Of a stretch of 64,000 nt of DNA, positions 19,624 to 28,427 are shown piece by piece. The notes beneath the pieces were generated by a model, which saw nothing but the letters and a program-made list of their open reading frames with translations, had not been told where the DNA came from and ran no database searches. The DNA is from Williamsia sp. 1138 (lineage in GTDB: Bacteria; Actinomycetota; Actinomycetes; Mycobacteriales; Mycobacteriaceae). The translations under genes and the position numbers were made by a program. Within the stretch, counting starts at the first letter, position 1. The number at the start of each line of letters is the position of its first letter. The stretch is from assembly GCF_002095435.2 (NCBI RefSeq), contig NZ_MJEJ02000042.1, positions 62,001 through 126,000 of the forward strand, in the 5' to 3' direction.

Positions 19624-19629
19624 ACATTA
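19624..19629 (-). promoter_or_regulatory. Probable -10 box of the DyP-encapsulin operon
   Basis: On the minus strand this reads TAATGT, a good TANNNT box. It is followed after about 24 bases by the Shine-Dalgarno GGAAGG (19594-19599). The surrounding 19586-19865 interval has no convincing gene. It holds this promoter and the leader of the rightward hypothetical gene. Confidence 0.5.
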
Positions 19630-19865
19630 TCTTCTTCGAGGCGACGCCGCCCGCATCGGTGACCGCGGGTCGACTCTTGCAGATCCAGTTGCGCCCGGCC
19701 ACGGGCCTCTCGCCCCAACTCTGCTGGCACGCAGCCGCAAAGATCTCGTCAAGACTTCGCTCCGAACCTGTCGATGCGGGATCGGACTGCGTAAAACGGA
19801 GCGGTGATCAATGTTGAAGGCTTTGGTGAACGCGATGTCCACGTTGATGTCAGGGGTAACCGGCG

Positions 19866-20402
19866 ATGACCCTCACCGCGATCTTGCCGACCCTGCGTGC
19901 GAGCATCCCCGATCCCCTGGACAAGGCTTTGTGGCCCGCGAACACCCGCGTAACCCTGACCGACGTCGTGATCGACGACGTCTCGATGTGTCATCTGAAC
20001 GAGTTGTCGGGTACTCCCGCTGTCTATCGGAGCCGGACGTCGCACGGAGTCGTCGTGGTCATGCGGGTACTGGATGCGGCGACCACAGGCCACCGACGCC
20101 GCTCGCTGTCTGTCGACCCGATGATCGAAGGCGCCGCTCCGGTGTGGTCCGAACTCCGGTTGATCGGTCGGGTGTCGACGGCAAGAGTCGAGGCGACCAC
20201 TGTGTGTGAATCGTCTGGTCGCCGGTCTGGTCCGGTGATGTTGCCTGCTGACATTTCCACAGGCGACATCGTCGTGGTGCCCTGCGCGGCGGAGGATGGC
20301 CAAGACCTGCCTCGTCATCGATTCTCGCAGCCGGTTGAATCTGCCCCGGCAGCATCGGGTGTCGGGTTAGGTTCGGTGCATCCCGTGTCGGAAGGTGAGT
20401 AG
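19866..20402 (+). CDS. Conserved hypothetical protein upstream of a crotonase
   Basis: The protein has 178 aa and no domain that I recognise. The N-terminal half (MTLTAILPTLRASIPDPLD, then VTLTDVVIDDVSMCHLNEL) looks structured. It includes a hydrophobic beta-strand-like stretch GVVVVMRVLDA. The last 40 residues are low-complexity. Third-position GC and the AGGGG about nine bases before the ATG support it being real. Its TAG stop directly abuts the ATG of the following crotonase, so they are likely co-expressed. It is divergent from the DyP-encapsulin operon. Function unknown. Confidence 0.65.
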   Translation: MTLTAILPTLRASIPDPLDKALWPANTRVTLTDVVIDDVSMCHLNELSGTPAVYRSRTSHGVVVVMRVLDAATTGHRRRSLSVDPMIEGAAPVWSELRLIGRVSTARVEATTVCESSGRRSGPVMLPADISTGDIVVVPCAAEDGQDLPRHRFSQPVESAPAASGVGLGSVHPVSEGE

Positions 20403-21182
20403 ATGTCGCTCAGTCCAGACGTGTTGGTGAGCCACGACGGCCCGATCACCACGATCAGCATCAACCGGCCGCAGCGTCGCAACGCTGTCGATGGCCCGAC
20501 CGCGCAGGCTTTGGCCCAGGCGTTCCGTGACTTCGACGATGACGACGGAGCAGCCGTCGCAGTACTTCACGGCGAAGGCGGAACCTTCTGCGCGGGAGCC
20601 GATTTGAAGGCGATTTCCGCCGGCGAGAACGCGAACAACGTCGATCCCGACGGCGACGGGCCCATGGGGCCGACCCGAATGCGGTTGTCCAAACCGGTCA
20701 TTGCGGCGATCGCCGGACACGCGGTCGCGGGCGGTCTCGAGCTGGCGCTGTGGGCGGACCTCCGGGTCGCCGACGAAGACGCCGTCTTCGGCGTCTTCTG
20801 CCGCCGATGGGGCGTCCCGTTGATCGACGGTGGCACCGTGCGACTGCCGCGCCTGATCGGGACGTCGCACGCGATGGACTTGATCCTGACAGGCCGGGAG
20901 GTTCGCGCGGACGAAGCGCTTCGAATGGGTCTGGTCAATCGTGTTGCGCCGCAAGGTGACGTGGTGCGGTCTGCGAAGGAGCTGGCTCACGAGATCGCGG
21001 CCTTCCCACAGACATGCATGCGCCAGGACCGACTTTCGGCTCTCGAACAAGAGGGCCTCGATGAAACCGCCGCAATGAGGAATGAGTTCCGGCGTGGCAT
21101 GACGTCGTTGAGCGCCGATACCGTCGCCGGCGCGACGCGCTTTGCGGGCGGTGCGGGTCGGCACGGATCGTTCGACGCGTAG
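20403..21182 (+). CDS. Enoyl-CoA hydratase/isomerase family protein (crotonase)
   Basis: This is a crotonase of 259 aa. The N-terminal strand ITTISINRPQRRNAVD, the oxyanion-hole segment GGTFCAGADLKAIS and the second loop GHAVAGGLELALWADLRVADE are typical. It belongs to the subgroup with FCRRWGVPLIDGGTVRLPR, where the second catalytic glutamate is replaced by tryptophan-containing sequence. Hydratase activity is therefore uncertain. The ATG immediately follows the TAG of the preceding hypothetical gene, with GGAAGG about nine bases before the ATG. The substrate cannot be told from sequence. Confidence 0.9.
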   Translation: MSLSPDVLVSHDGPITTISINRPQRRNAVDGPTAQALAQAFRDFDDDDGAAVAVLHGEGGTFCAGADLKAISAGENANNVDPDGDGPMGPTRMRLSKPVIAAIAGHAVAGGLELALWADLRVADEDAVFGVFCRRWGVPLIDGGTVRLPRLIGTSHAMDLILTGREVRADEALRMGLVNRVAPQGDVVRSAKELAHEIAAFPQTCMRQDRLSALEQEGLDETAAMRNEFRRGMTSLSADTVAGATRFAGGAGRHGSFDA

Positions 21183-21198
21183 CTCGTCGATCAAGAAA

Positions 21199-21262
21199 TT
21201 CGCGCCACCTGCACGCGGACGCGACAGTTGCAACCGGCGCGAACGTACGCAGGTGGCGCGAA
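21199..21262. repeat. Intergenic 14-bp inverted repeat
   Basis: TTCGCGCCACCTGC at 21199-21212 is matched perfectly by GCAGGTGGCGCGAA at 21249-21262, separated by 36 bases. It begins 16 bases after the crotonase stop and lies before the proA promoter. There is no T-run. It could terminate the upstream operon as a long-loop hairpin, be a dispersed extragenic palindrome, or be a protein site. Confidence 0.7.
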
Positions 21263-21325
21263 CTCACCGCGTACGCCCACGACACCTGACTGTCGGTCGC
21301 TGAGAACTCAGATGTCAGGACCACC

Positions 21326-21331
21326 TATCCT
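21326..21331 (+). promoter_or_regulatory. Leaderless -10 box for proA
   Basis: TATCCT ends six bases before the proA ATG at 21338. There is no convincing Shine-Dalgarno sequence, so the mRNA probably begins at the start codon. Confidence 0.55.
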
Positions 21332-21337
21332 GGGACG

Positions 21338-22603
21338 ATGAGTGCTCCTACCACCACTCCTGCTGACGTCGAGCAGATCGTGTGCACGCAGGCCACTGCG
21401 TCGAAAGCTGCCTCTCGTGTCCTGGCAGGGCTGACCACCGACCAGAAGAACGGCGTCCTGCACGATGCCGCCGAGGCGTTGCTCGCACAAACCGGATCGA
21501 TCCTCGCCGCGAACGCCGACGATGTGGCCCGTGCTGAGCTGGCCGGCACCGAGGCGAGCCTCATCGACCGGCTGCGTCTGACGGCCGACCGGATCGACGG
21601 TATCGCGGCCGGACTCCGTCAGGTTGCAGCGTTGCCGGATCCGATCGGCGACGTGCTCCAGGGCAAGACGTTGCCGAACGGGATGCAACTCCGGCAGGTC
21701 CGGGTGCCCCTGGGCGTCGTGGGCATGGTCTACGAAGCCCGCCCCAACGTCACCGTCGATGCCTTCGGTATCGCGCTGAAATCGGGCAACTCGGCGCTGC
21801 TGCGGGGATCGTCGTCGGCCGCGAGTTCCAATGCCGAGCTGGTCCGGATTCTCCGAGACACCCTCACCGCCGCAGGACTTCCCGCGGACGCGGTGCAGTT
21901 GCTGCCGTCCGAGGATCGCTCGAGTGTCACCTATCTCATCCGTGCCCGCGGCCTGGTCGACGTCGTCATCCCGCGCGGTGGCGCAGGACTGATCAAGGCG
22001 GTCGTCGAAAACGCGACCGTGCCCACCATCGAGACCGGTACGGGTAACTGTCACATCTACATCCACGCCGCTGCCGACCTCGACATGGCCGAGGATCTGG
22101 TGATCAACTCCAAGACCCGTCGGCCCAGCGTCTGCAACACCGCTGAAACGGTGCTCATCGACCGGGCGATCGCCGAGACGGCGCTGCCGCGGCTGACCCA
22201 GGTGCTGCAGAGCGCCGGAGTGATCATCCACGGCGACGAGCCCGGCATGGTCCCGGCCACCGAGGAGGACTGGTCCGACGAATACCTGAGCCTCGACATC
22301 GCGGTGAAGATCGTCGGCGGGCTCGACGAGGCGGTCGAGCACATCGACCGTTACGGGACGAGCCACACCGAGGCGATCATCACCGATGACCTGGCGGCGG
22401 CCACCGAGTTCACCAATCGCGTCGATGCGGCGGCGGTCATGGTCAACGCATCCACCGCGTTCACCGACGGGGAGCAGTTCGGATTCGGCGCCGAGATCGG
22501 CATCTCGACCCAGAAGTTGCACGCCCGCGGACCCATGGGTTTGCCAGAGCTGACATCGACCAAATGGATCGCGTGGGGCAACGGGCAGACCCGGCCGGTG
22601 TGA
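21338..22603 (+). CDS. proA: Glutamate-5-semialdehyde dehydrogenase (gamma-glutamyl phosphate reductase)
   Basis: ProA (421 aa) reduces glutamyl-5-phosphate with NADPH to glutamate semialdehyde, the second step of proline synthesis. The aldehyde-dehydrogenase fold shows [41 protein letters not shown] and the catalytic cysteine in [35 protein letters not shown] lies near the C-terminus. The length is normal. Neither proB nor obg is adjacent here. A MoxR ATPase gene follows after 43 bases. Confidence 0.97.
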   Translation: MSAPTTTPADVEQIVCTQATASKAASRVLAGLTTDQKNGVLHDAAEALLAQTGSILAANADDVARAELAGTEASLIDRLRLTADRIDGIAAGLRQVAALPDPIGDVLQGKTLPNGMQLRQVRVPLGVVGMVYEARPNVTVDAFGIALKSGNSALLRGSSSAASSNAELVRILRDTLTAAGLPADAVQLLPSEDRSSVTYLIRARGLVDVVIPRGGAGLIKAVVENATVPTIETGTGNCHIYIHAAADLDMAEDLVINSKTRRPSVCNTAETVLIDRAIAETALPRLTQVLQSAGVIIHGDEPGMVPATEEDWSDEYLSLDIAVKIVGGLDEAVEHIDRYGTSHTEAIITDDLAAATEFTNRVDAAAVMVNASTAFTDGEQFGFGAEIGISTQKLHARGPMGLPELTSTKWIAWGNGQTRPV

Positions 22604-22646
22604 CCGACAAAGTCCAGGGCCAATCGATCAATTCTTAGGAGAACCA

Positions 22647-23528
22647 ATGGGCGTACAGCCTAGTTTCACCGACGTGCCGGGCGTGCGCGAGACCCTCGCC
22701 GGCGTTGGTTACCTGGCCGACGAGGCGACGTCGACATCGGTCTTTTTGGCGGACCGTCTCGGCAAGCCGCTGCTCGTCGAGGGACCTGCCGGCGTCGGCA
22801 AAACCGAACTGGCGCGGGCGATCTCGCAGTCGACCGGCGCCGACCTGGTACGGCTGCAGTGCTACGAGGGCATCGACGAGGCCCGAGCGCTCTACGAGTG
22901 GAACCACGCCAAGCAGATCCTCGCCATCCAGGCGACCGGCCAGCGTGGATGGGATGAGACGAAAGCCGACATCTTCTCCGACGAGTTCCTGCTCCCGAGG
23001 CCGCTGTTGAAAGCGATCTCGCAGCCCGGACCGACGGTGCTGCTGATCGACGAGGTCGACAAGGCCGACGTCGACATCGAAGGTCTGCTCCTCGAGGTAC
23101 TCAGCGATTTCGCGATCACCATCCCCGAGATGGGCACCGTGGTGGCCGACCGCCGCCCCATCGTCCTGCTGACGTCCAATGCGACGCGAGAACTCTCCGA
23201 AGCTCTCAAGCGCCGCTGCCTCTACCTCTACATCGATTTTCCCGATGCAGCCCGCGAGCGCGACATCCTTGCCAGCAGGGTTCCCGAACTCGACGAATCG
23301 GTGGCCAAGGAATTGGTCCGGATCATCGGGGTATTGCGCACGCTCGACATCCGCAAGAAGCCATCGGTCGCCGAGACCATCGACTGGGCGCACACGTTGC
23401 TCGCGCTGGGGGTCGGGGAGAAGCCCGGGTCGACCATCGACGAAGGCGTCATCGCACGCACGCTCGGGGTGGTTCTCAAACACCGTCCCGACCTTGCGAC
23501 CGCCCTCAAGGAACTGAAGCTCGGCTGA
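22647..23528 (+). CDS. MoxR-family AAA+ ATPase
   Basis: This is an AAA+ ATPase of 293 aa. Walker A is EGPAGVGKTELARAI and Walker B VLLIDEVDKAD. Sensor 1 is in IVLLTSNATRELSEALKRR, followed by the arginine-finger/sensor region RRCLYLYIDFP. MoxR ATPases act as chaperones that mature or activate partner proteins, usually together with a VWA-domain protein. The partner gene follows six bases downstream. An ATG with AGGAG upstream (TTAGGAGAACC) gives a secure start. The client protein is unknown. Confidence 0.93.
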   Translation: MGVQPSFTDVPGVRETLAGVGYLADEATSTSVFLADRLGKPLLVEGPAGVGKTELARAISQSTGADLVRLQCYEGIDEARALYEWNHAKQILAIQATGQRGWDETKADIFSDEFLLPRPLLKAISQPGPTVLLIDEVDKADVDIEGLLLEVLSDFAITIPEMGTVVADRRPIVLLTSNATRELSEALKRRCLYLYIDFPDAARERDILASRVPELDESVAKELVRIIGVLRTLDIRKKPSVAETIDWAHTLLALGVGEKPGSTIDEGVIARTLGVVLKHRPDLATALKELKLG

Positions 23529-23533
23529 CGCTC

Positions 23534-24946
23534 GTGAACACCCCGATCGAGAGTTCTCCGTTCATCACACAACTCACCGGCTTCGTCGACGACCTGCGAG
23601 GCCGGGGAATCGTGGTGGGCCCGGCGAACCTGATCGACGCCGGGCAGGCGACGTCGGTGCTCGATCTCCTGGATCGCAACAGCTTTCGTGAAGGCATGGC
23701 GTGCACGCTGCTGCACGACAATGGTCACCGTCGGGTCTTCGACGCGGTCTTCGATCTGTGGTTCCCGCTCGGCATGGGGGAGCGCAGCGGCGATCAGGAC
23801 GACGCCTTCGCTCTGGACGCGGACGGGAATGTCGACATCGAGGCGGTGCGTGAACGACTGGCCGAACTCCTCGCGGATGATTCGAAGGAGGCCGAGGCCG
23901 AACTGGCTTCGTTCGCGGCGATGGCCGTTGCGCAGCTCGGCAGCTACCGGTCCTCACGCGGTCCGGCATTCTCGACCTATCAGGCGATGTCGACGATCAA
24001 TCCCCAGACCCTCATCGCGCAGATCGCGGCGGCGATGGCCGGTTCGTCCGGTGACGAGGAACGCTCGGGGACCGAGCCGGTGTTCCGGCGCGCCGCCGCC
24101 GACCGCGTACGCCAGTTCCGCTCGCTGATCGAGAGTGAGACCAAACGACGGATGGCCCAGCGCAACGGCAGGGAGCAGGTGTCGCAATACGCGGTCCCGA
24201 ACCTGCCCGAGCGGGTCAACTTCTTGTCCGCCGGGGCTGCCGACCTCGCCGAGGTGCGCCGTACCATCGCGCCGCTGGCGCGATTGCTGGCCGCCCGGCT
24301 AGAGGTCCGGCGACGACGCGCCCACCGTGGATCGATCGACGTACGCAAGACATTGCGGGCCTCCATGTCGACAGGGGGCGTCCCGATCGACCTGGTGCGA
24401 CGCAAACCCCGGCCGGGCCGCCCTGAACTGGTGGTCCTGTGCGACGTCTCCGGTTCGGTGGCCGGGTTCTCCCAGTTCACCCTGCAGCTCGTCTACGCCC
24501 TGCGACAGCAATTCTCCAAGGTTCGGGTGTTCGCATTCGTGGACACGGTCGACGAGGTGACCGAGTTCTTCGACGGCCCTGACCTGGACTTCACGACCGC
24601 GGTGCGCGAGATGCTCAGCGAGGCCAGGTTGATCACCCGTGACGGTCACTCCGACTACGGGAACGCATTCAGTGGCTTCGCGAGCGACCACCTGGACGCG
24701 CTCACCCGGCGTGGGGCTCTGCTCATCCTGGGTGACGGCCGGAACAACTATCACGACCCGAAACTCGATGCCCTGACCGAAATGGTCGACAGCACGAGGC
24801 ACGCCTACTGGCTCAATCCGGAAGCCGCCCGCAACTGGGACACGGGCGATTCGGTGGCCTCCACCTACTCCGGGGTGATCGACATGCACGAGTGCCGCAA
24901 CGCGACGCAACTCGGCAAGGTGATCGCCAACCTGCTGCCCGTGTGA
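23534..24946 (+). CDS. VWA-domain (CoxE-like) protein, partner of the MoxR ATPase
   Basis: This 470-residue protein has a C-terminal von Willebrand A domain of the CoxE type. The metal-ion-dependent adhesion motif is VVLCDVSGSVAGFSQF (DxSGS variant). HSDYGNAFSGFASD and ILGDGRNNYHDP supply the other metal loops. The N-terminal half is helical with a charged stretch (DSKEAEAELASFAAMA). The pair MoxR-CoxE is conserved at this place in mycobacteria. By family analogy the two proteins cooperate in cofactor insertion or protein maturation. The start is a GTG six bases after the MoxR stop. Confidence 0.9.
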   Translation: MNTPIESSPFITQLTGFVDDLRGRGIVVGPANLIDAGQATSVLDLLDRNSFREGMACTLLHDNGHRRVFDAVFDLWFPLGMGERSGDQDDAFALDADGNVDIEAVRERLAELLADDSKEAEAELASFAAMAVAQLGSYRSSRGPAFSTYQAMSTINPQTLIAQIAAAMAGSSGDEERSGTEPVFRRAAADRVRQFRSLIESETKRRMAQRNGREQVSQYAVPNLPERVNFLSAGAADLAEVRRTIAPLARLLAARLEVRRRRAHRGSIDVRKTLRASMSTGGVPIDLVRRKPRPGRPELVVLCDVSGSVAGFSQFTLQLVYALRQQFSKVRVFAFVDTVDEVTEFFDGPDLDFTTAVREMLSEARLITRDGHSDYGNAFSGFASDHLDALTRRGALLILGDGRNNYHDPKLDALTEMVDSTRHAYWLNPEAARNWDTGDSVASTYSGVIDMHECRNATQLGKVIANLLPV

Positions 24947-24955
24947 GCTGATCAG

Positions 24956-24961
24956 TAGACT
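24956..24961 (+). promoter_or_regulatory. Leaderless -10 box for the nadD operon
   Basis: TAGACT ends eight bases before the nadD ATG at 24970, with no Shine-Dalgarno sequence between. It would drive the overlapping nadD-rsfS-gpgP-octT-degV chain. Confidence 0.5.
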
Positions 24962-24969
24962 CACTGCTC

Positions 24970-25626
24970 ATGTCCGACACCACACCCGATACCCGAGTCT
25001 CACGTGGTCGGCGCATCGGTGTGATGGGCGGTACGTTCGACCCCGTTCACAACGGTCACCTGGTGGCCGCGAGTGAGGTCGCGGACCGGTTCGACCTCGA
25101 CGAGGTCATCTTCGTGCCCACCGGACGGCCATGGCAGAAATTCAAGGCCGATGCCGGTGTGAGCCCGCCGGAGGACCGCTACCTGATGACGGTCATCGCG
25201 ACGGCATCCAATCCGCGGTTCTCGGTCAGCCGGGTCGACATCGACCGAGACGGGGACACCTACACCGTCGACACCTTGCGTGATCTGAAGGCCGTCAATC
25301 CCGACGCGCAGTTGTTCTTCATCACCGGCGCCGACGCGTTGGCATCGATCCTGTCGTGGCAGGACTGGGAGGCGCTGTTCGAGTTGGCGAGTTTCGTCGG
25401 CGTCAGCCGCCCGGGCTACGAACTGGGGGCGGCGCACCTCGAGCGGCACCTGAAAAAGCTACCCCCCGATACGTTGCACCTCATGGAGATCCCGGCGCTC
25501 GCGATCTCGTCGACAGACTGCCGCAAACGTGCTGAAGGCGGACGTCCGGTCTGGTACCTGGTACCTGACGGGGTGGTGCAGTACATCAGCAAACGAAAGC
25601 TCTACCAATCGAAAGGCATTTTGTGA
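24970..25626 (+). CDS. nadD: Nicotinate-mononucleotide adenylyltransferase
   Basis: NadD (218 aa) makes nicotinate adenine dinucleotide from nicotinate mononucleotide and ATP in NAD synthesis. The nucleotidyltransferase signature [12 protein letters not shown] is at residues 20-31. [25 protein letters not shown] and [21 protein letters not shown] are conserved. About 15 extra residues precede the usual start, so translation could also begin further in. The leaderless promoter favours ATG 24970. The stop overlaps rsfS by four bases. Confidence 0.96.
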   Translation: MSDTTPDTRVSRGRRIGVMGGTFDPVHNGHLVAASEVADRFDLDEVIFVPTGRPWQKFKADAGVSPPEDRYLMTVIATASNPRFSVSRVDIDRDGDTYTVDTLRDLKAVNPDAQLFFITGADALASILSWQDWEALFELASFVGVSRPGYELGAAHLERHLKKLPPDTLHLMEIPALAISSTDCRKRAEGGRPVWYLVPDGVVQYISKRKLYQSKGIL

Positions 25627-26048
25627 CAGCGTCATCCGAGGCAGTCTCCATCGCCACCGTGGCCGCCCAAGCGGCGGCCGAGAAGTTGGCAACCAACGTC
25701 GTCGTGATCGACGTGTCGGAACAGTTGGTGATCACCGACTGTTTCGTGATCGCCTCCGCCGACAACGAACGTCAGGTCGCCTCCATCATCGACGAGATCG
25801 AAGAGAAATTGCGGGAAGCCGGTACCAAACCGGTTCGCCGCGAGGGCACCCGTGAGGGGCGCTGGACGTTGCTCGACTACATCGACGTCGTCGTCCACGT
25901 CCTGCACGAGCAGGAGCGCGAGTTCTACGCCCTCGAGCGACTGTGGAAAGACTGCCCCGTCATCGACATCCCCGGCATCGAGTCCAAACCCCTCAGCAGT
26001 TACGACGGCAGCGACGACGCGGCAAACCGGGAGGACGTTGGTGAGTGA
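25623..26048 (+). CDS. rsfS: Ribosomal silencing factor RsfS
   Basis: RsfS (141 aa) binds ribosomal protein L14 and blocks subunit joining when nutrients run short. The family core is clear: [57 protein letters not shown] and [10 protein letters not shown]. The start is a GTG that overlaps the nadD stop. The last 25 residues ([15 protein letters not shown]) are a disordered acidic tail. It is placed between nadD and gpgP as in mycobacteria. Confidence 0.96.
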   Translation: MTASSEAVSIATVAAQAAAEKLATNVVVIDVSEQLVITDCFVIASADNERQVASIIDEIEEKLREAGTKPVRREGTREGRWTLLDYIDVVVHVLHEQEREFYALERLWKDCPVIDIPGIESKPLSSYDGSDDAANREDVGE

Positions 26049-26757
26049 GTCGCTCCGTCCCGACGGCCACGACTCCAGCGTCGAGCGGATGACGCCGGTC
26101 GTACGACGTCTGCTGCTGCTGCGGCACGGGCAGACCGAGTACAACGCCGCAAGCCGGATGCAGGGGCAACTCGACACCGACCTGTCGGCCCTCGGGATCA
26201 AGCAGGCCGAAGCCGCGGCGAAGGTGCTGGCCGGTCGTGAACCGCGCCTGATCGTCTCGTCCGATCTGCGCCGCGCCCGCGACACCGCGGCAGCTCTGGC
26301 CGCACAGGTCGGGCTCGAGGTCGGCACGGACAAACGTCTGCGTGAGACCCACCTCGGGTTGTGGCAGGGCCTGACCCATCACGAGGTCGACGACCAGATG
26401 CCCGGTGCCAGGCGTATCTGGCGCGACGACGCGACCTGGCGGCCTCCCGAGGGTGAGAGCCGCACCGACGTGGCCACCCGCAGTGTGCCGGTCGTCGAAG
26501 AACTCGTTGCCGATCTGGGCGACTGGGGTCGCGGCGAGAATGCCGACGCCCCGGTGGTCCTGGTGGCGCACGGCGGAGTGATCGCGGCGATGACCGCAGG
26601 CCTGCTGGGGCTGCCGATCAGTCACTGGCCGGTGTTCGGGGGACTGGCCAACACGAGCTGGGTCCAACTCAGCGGGCACGGCGCCGACGACGAGACGACC
26701 TGGCGGCTCGACGTGTGGAACGCGTCCGCCGAGGTCGCGGACGCTGCCGTGCAATGA
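26041..26757 (+). CDS. gpgP: Histidine phosphatase, probable glucosyl-3-phosphoglycerate phosphatase
   Basis: This phosphatase of 238 aa belongs to the histidine phosphatase superfamily. [20 protein letters not shown] carries the catalytic histidine, [12 protein letters not shown] the phosphate pocket, and [15 protein letters not shown] and [11 protein letters not shown] the acid/base and second histidine. In mycobacteria the orthologous position is GpgP, which dephosphorylates glucosyl-3-phosphoglycerate in methylglucose lipopolysaccharide synthesis. octT next door supports this. GTG 26041 has GGGAGG upstream and overlaps rsfS by eight bases. An ATG at 26089 is possible. Confidence 0.88.
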   Translation: MSESLRPDGHDSSVERMTPVVRRLLLLRHGQTEYNAASRMQGQLDTDLSALGIKQAEAAAKVLAGREPRLIVSSDLRRARDTAAALAAQVGLEVGTDKRLRETHLGLWQGLTHHEVDDQMPGARRIWRDDATWRPPEGESRTDVATRSVPVVEELVADLGDWGRGENADAPVVLVAHGGVIAAMTAGLLGLPISHWPVFGGLANTSWVQLSGHGADDETTWRLDVWNASAEVADAAVQ

Positions 26758-27488
26758 CGGCACCGAAGCGTGATTCGCTGTTGGTGTTGTCGGACTCGCT
26801 CGCCTACTACGGACCGAAGGGTGGGCTGCCTGCCGACGACCCGAGGATCTGGCCGACGCTCGTCGCAGATGAACTCGGCCTCGAACTCGAACTGTTCGGT
26901 CGGATCGGCTGGACCAGTCGGGACGTGTGGTGGGCGCTGACCCAGGACCCGAGGATCTGGGCCGCGGTTCCACGTGCCAGGGCGGTGGTCTTCGCGTTCG
27001 GCGGCATGGATTCGCTGCCGTCGCCCATGCCGACCGCCCTGCGGGAGCAGATTCGGTACATCAGGCCACCGTGGCTGCGGCAGCGGGTACGTGATGGGTA
27101 CGGCTGGCTGCAACCCCGGCTGGCGCCCACCGGATGGCCGCTCGCCCTGCCGCCCGCGCTGACCGGTGAGTACCTGGGGAAGATCCACGAAGCCCTCGTC
27201 GCGATCCGTCCAGACCTCCCGATCGTGGCCTGCCTACCGTCCACCCACCGCAGTCCGTACTACGGAAACGTGCATTCGGGCCGGCCGAAAACTGTTGCGG
27301 CCATGACCACCTGGGCTGAAGAGGCTGGGGTGCCACTGGTCGATCTGCTGCCGCCGACCGCGGCACACTTCGATCGCGGAGAGGGCAACCCCGATGGCAT
27401 CCACTGGGGATTCGGGTGCCACCGCGACGTCGCCGATCTTGTGCACGACGTCCTCGCGAGGACCCTGGCGTCTACCGTGGTGTCGTGA
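26754..27488 (+). CDS. octT: SGNH/GDSL-type octanoyltransferase of the MGLP pathway
   Basis: The protein has 244 aa. The GDSL-like block [16 protein letters not shown] holds the nucleophilic serine. [12 protein letters not shown] provides the third-block Gly/Asp equivalent, and [19 protein letters not shown] the C-terminal Asp-x-x-His dyad. In mycobacteria the gene between gpgP and degV is OctT, which octanoylates diglucosylglycerate during methylglucose lipopolysaccharide synthesis. The name rests on family resemblance plus identical gene order. Both ends overlap neighbours by four bases. Confidence 0.85.
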   Translation: MTAPKRDSLLVLSDSLAYYGPKGGLPADDPRIWPTLVADELGLELELFGRIGWTSRDVWWALTQDPRIWAAVPRARAVVFAFGGMDSLPSPMPTALREQIRYIRPPWLRQRVRDGYGWLQPRLAPTGWPLALPPALTGEYLGKIHEALVAIRPDLPIVACLPSTHRSPYYGNVHSGRPKTVAAMTTWAEEAGVPLVDLLPPTAAHFDRGEGNPDGIHWGFGCHRDVADLVHDVLARTLASTVVS

Positions 27489-28339
27489 CCGTCGTCATCG
27501 TCACCGACTCCTCGGCCCGCCTGCCTGCAGGGATCCGCGAGCGGTATCGCATCGAACAGGTGCCCATGCATGTCTTGACCGCCGACCGCGACCTGCTCGA
27601 GGACGTCGACGAGATCGGCCCGGACATCTTCAACGACCCCCAGACGACCACGTCCGGGGTGACCCCCGCCGATCTCGAGGTCGCGTACGAGAAGGCGATC
27701 GAGGCCAGCGACGGCGACGGCGTGGTGGCCGTGCACCTGTCCCGGCGCTTCAGCGGCACCTGGGGATCGGCCCGATTGGCCGCAGAGAAGTTCCAGGGAC
27801 GCATCCGGGTGGTCGACTCCCGCACCGTCGGCCTCGGTGTCGGCTTCGCCGCCATCGCCGCGGCGCAGACCGCGGAGTCCGGTGCGGACATGGACCGCGT
27901 CTACGAATCGGCGATCAGGGTCGGTTCGACCACCGAGTGTCTCCTGTGCGTCCAGCAACTGGAGAACCTGCGTTCGAGTGGTCGTATCGGTGCGACCACA
28001 CGCTTGTTCGCATCCGCGCTGGCGATCAAACCCATCCTGCGGGTCGTCGACGGTTCTCTGGTTCTCAAGGAGAAGCAGCGCACGATGTCGAAAGCGATCG
28101 CGAAGATGATCGACACGGCGGTCGAGGTCGCCCAACGTAGGCCGGTCACCCTAGGGGTCCAGCACTGTGAGGCCCCCGAACTGGCCGCGGAGATCACCGA
28201 GTCGCTCCGGTCCAAGCTCACCATCCAATCGTTGGTCGAGTCCGACCTCGGTCCGGTCCTGTCCCGCCACGTCGGGTCCGGTGCGGTGGGCATCGCACTG
28301 ACGACGTCACTCGGCCCGATCGACGTCGACCCCGAGTAG
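27485..28339 (+). CDS. degV: DegV family fatty-acid-binding protein (FakB-like)
   Basis: DegV/FakB (284 aa) binds a fatty acid in a deep pocket. [21 protein letters not shown] opens the first domain. [18 protein letters not shown] and [17 protein letters not shown] contain the Ser/Thr residues that hold the carboxylate. [11 protein letters not shown] and [20 protein letters not shown] define the second domain. Together with the FakA-like kinase at 12.9 kb it could form a fatty acid kinase. That pairing is inferred. GTG 27485 overlaps octT. In M. tuberculosis eis follows, but here comEA does. Confidence 0.92.
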   Translation: MTVVIVTDSSARLPAGIRERYRIEQVPMHVLTADRDLLEDVDEIGPDIFNDPQTTTSGVTPADLEVAYEKAIEASDGDGVVAVHLSRRFSGTWGSARLAAEKFQGRIRVVDSRTVGLGVGFAAIAAAQTAESGADMDRVYESAIRVGSTTECLLCVQQLENLRSSGRIGATTRLFASALAIKPILRVVDGSLVLKEKQRTMSKAIAKMIDTAVEVAQRRPVTLGVQHCEAPELAAEITESLRSKLTIQSLVESDLGPVLSRHVGSGAVGIALTTSLGPIDVDPE

Positions 28340-28363
28340 TCCACAGTTCGGGAGTTGTCCACA
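28337..28363 (+). promoter_or_regulatory. Two DnaA-box-like nonamers after degV
   Basis: TTGTCCACA at 28355-28363 is a perfect high-GC actinobacterial DnaA box. TAGTCCACA at 28337-28345, overlapping the degV stop codon, differs by one base. They are in the same orientation and exactly 18 bases apart. A small DnaA-binding or transcription-control site is possible. Two boxes alone do not make an origin. Confidence 0.4.
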
Positions 28364-28414
28364 GGCGGCGACCGGCATCGCGTATCAGCGGCTTGCCCCA
28401 GGGGTCCGGCTCAC

Positions 28415-28420
28415 TAGGTT
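28415..28420 (+). promoter_or_regulatory. Leaderless -10 box for comEA
   Basis: TAGGTT ends seven bases before the comEA ATG at 28428. No Shine-Dalgarno sequence is present. Confidence 0.5.
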
Positions 28421-28427
28421 TCCCGCT

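Noticed and set aside
21308-22522. 404-codon minus-strand ORF opposite proA
   Set aside because: It mirrors proA, has no recognisable motif, and lacks a ribosome binding site.
28337-28363. Replication origin
   Set aside because: Only two DnaA-box-like sites, no AT-rich unwinding region, and no dnaA/dnaN neighbours.
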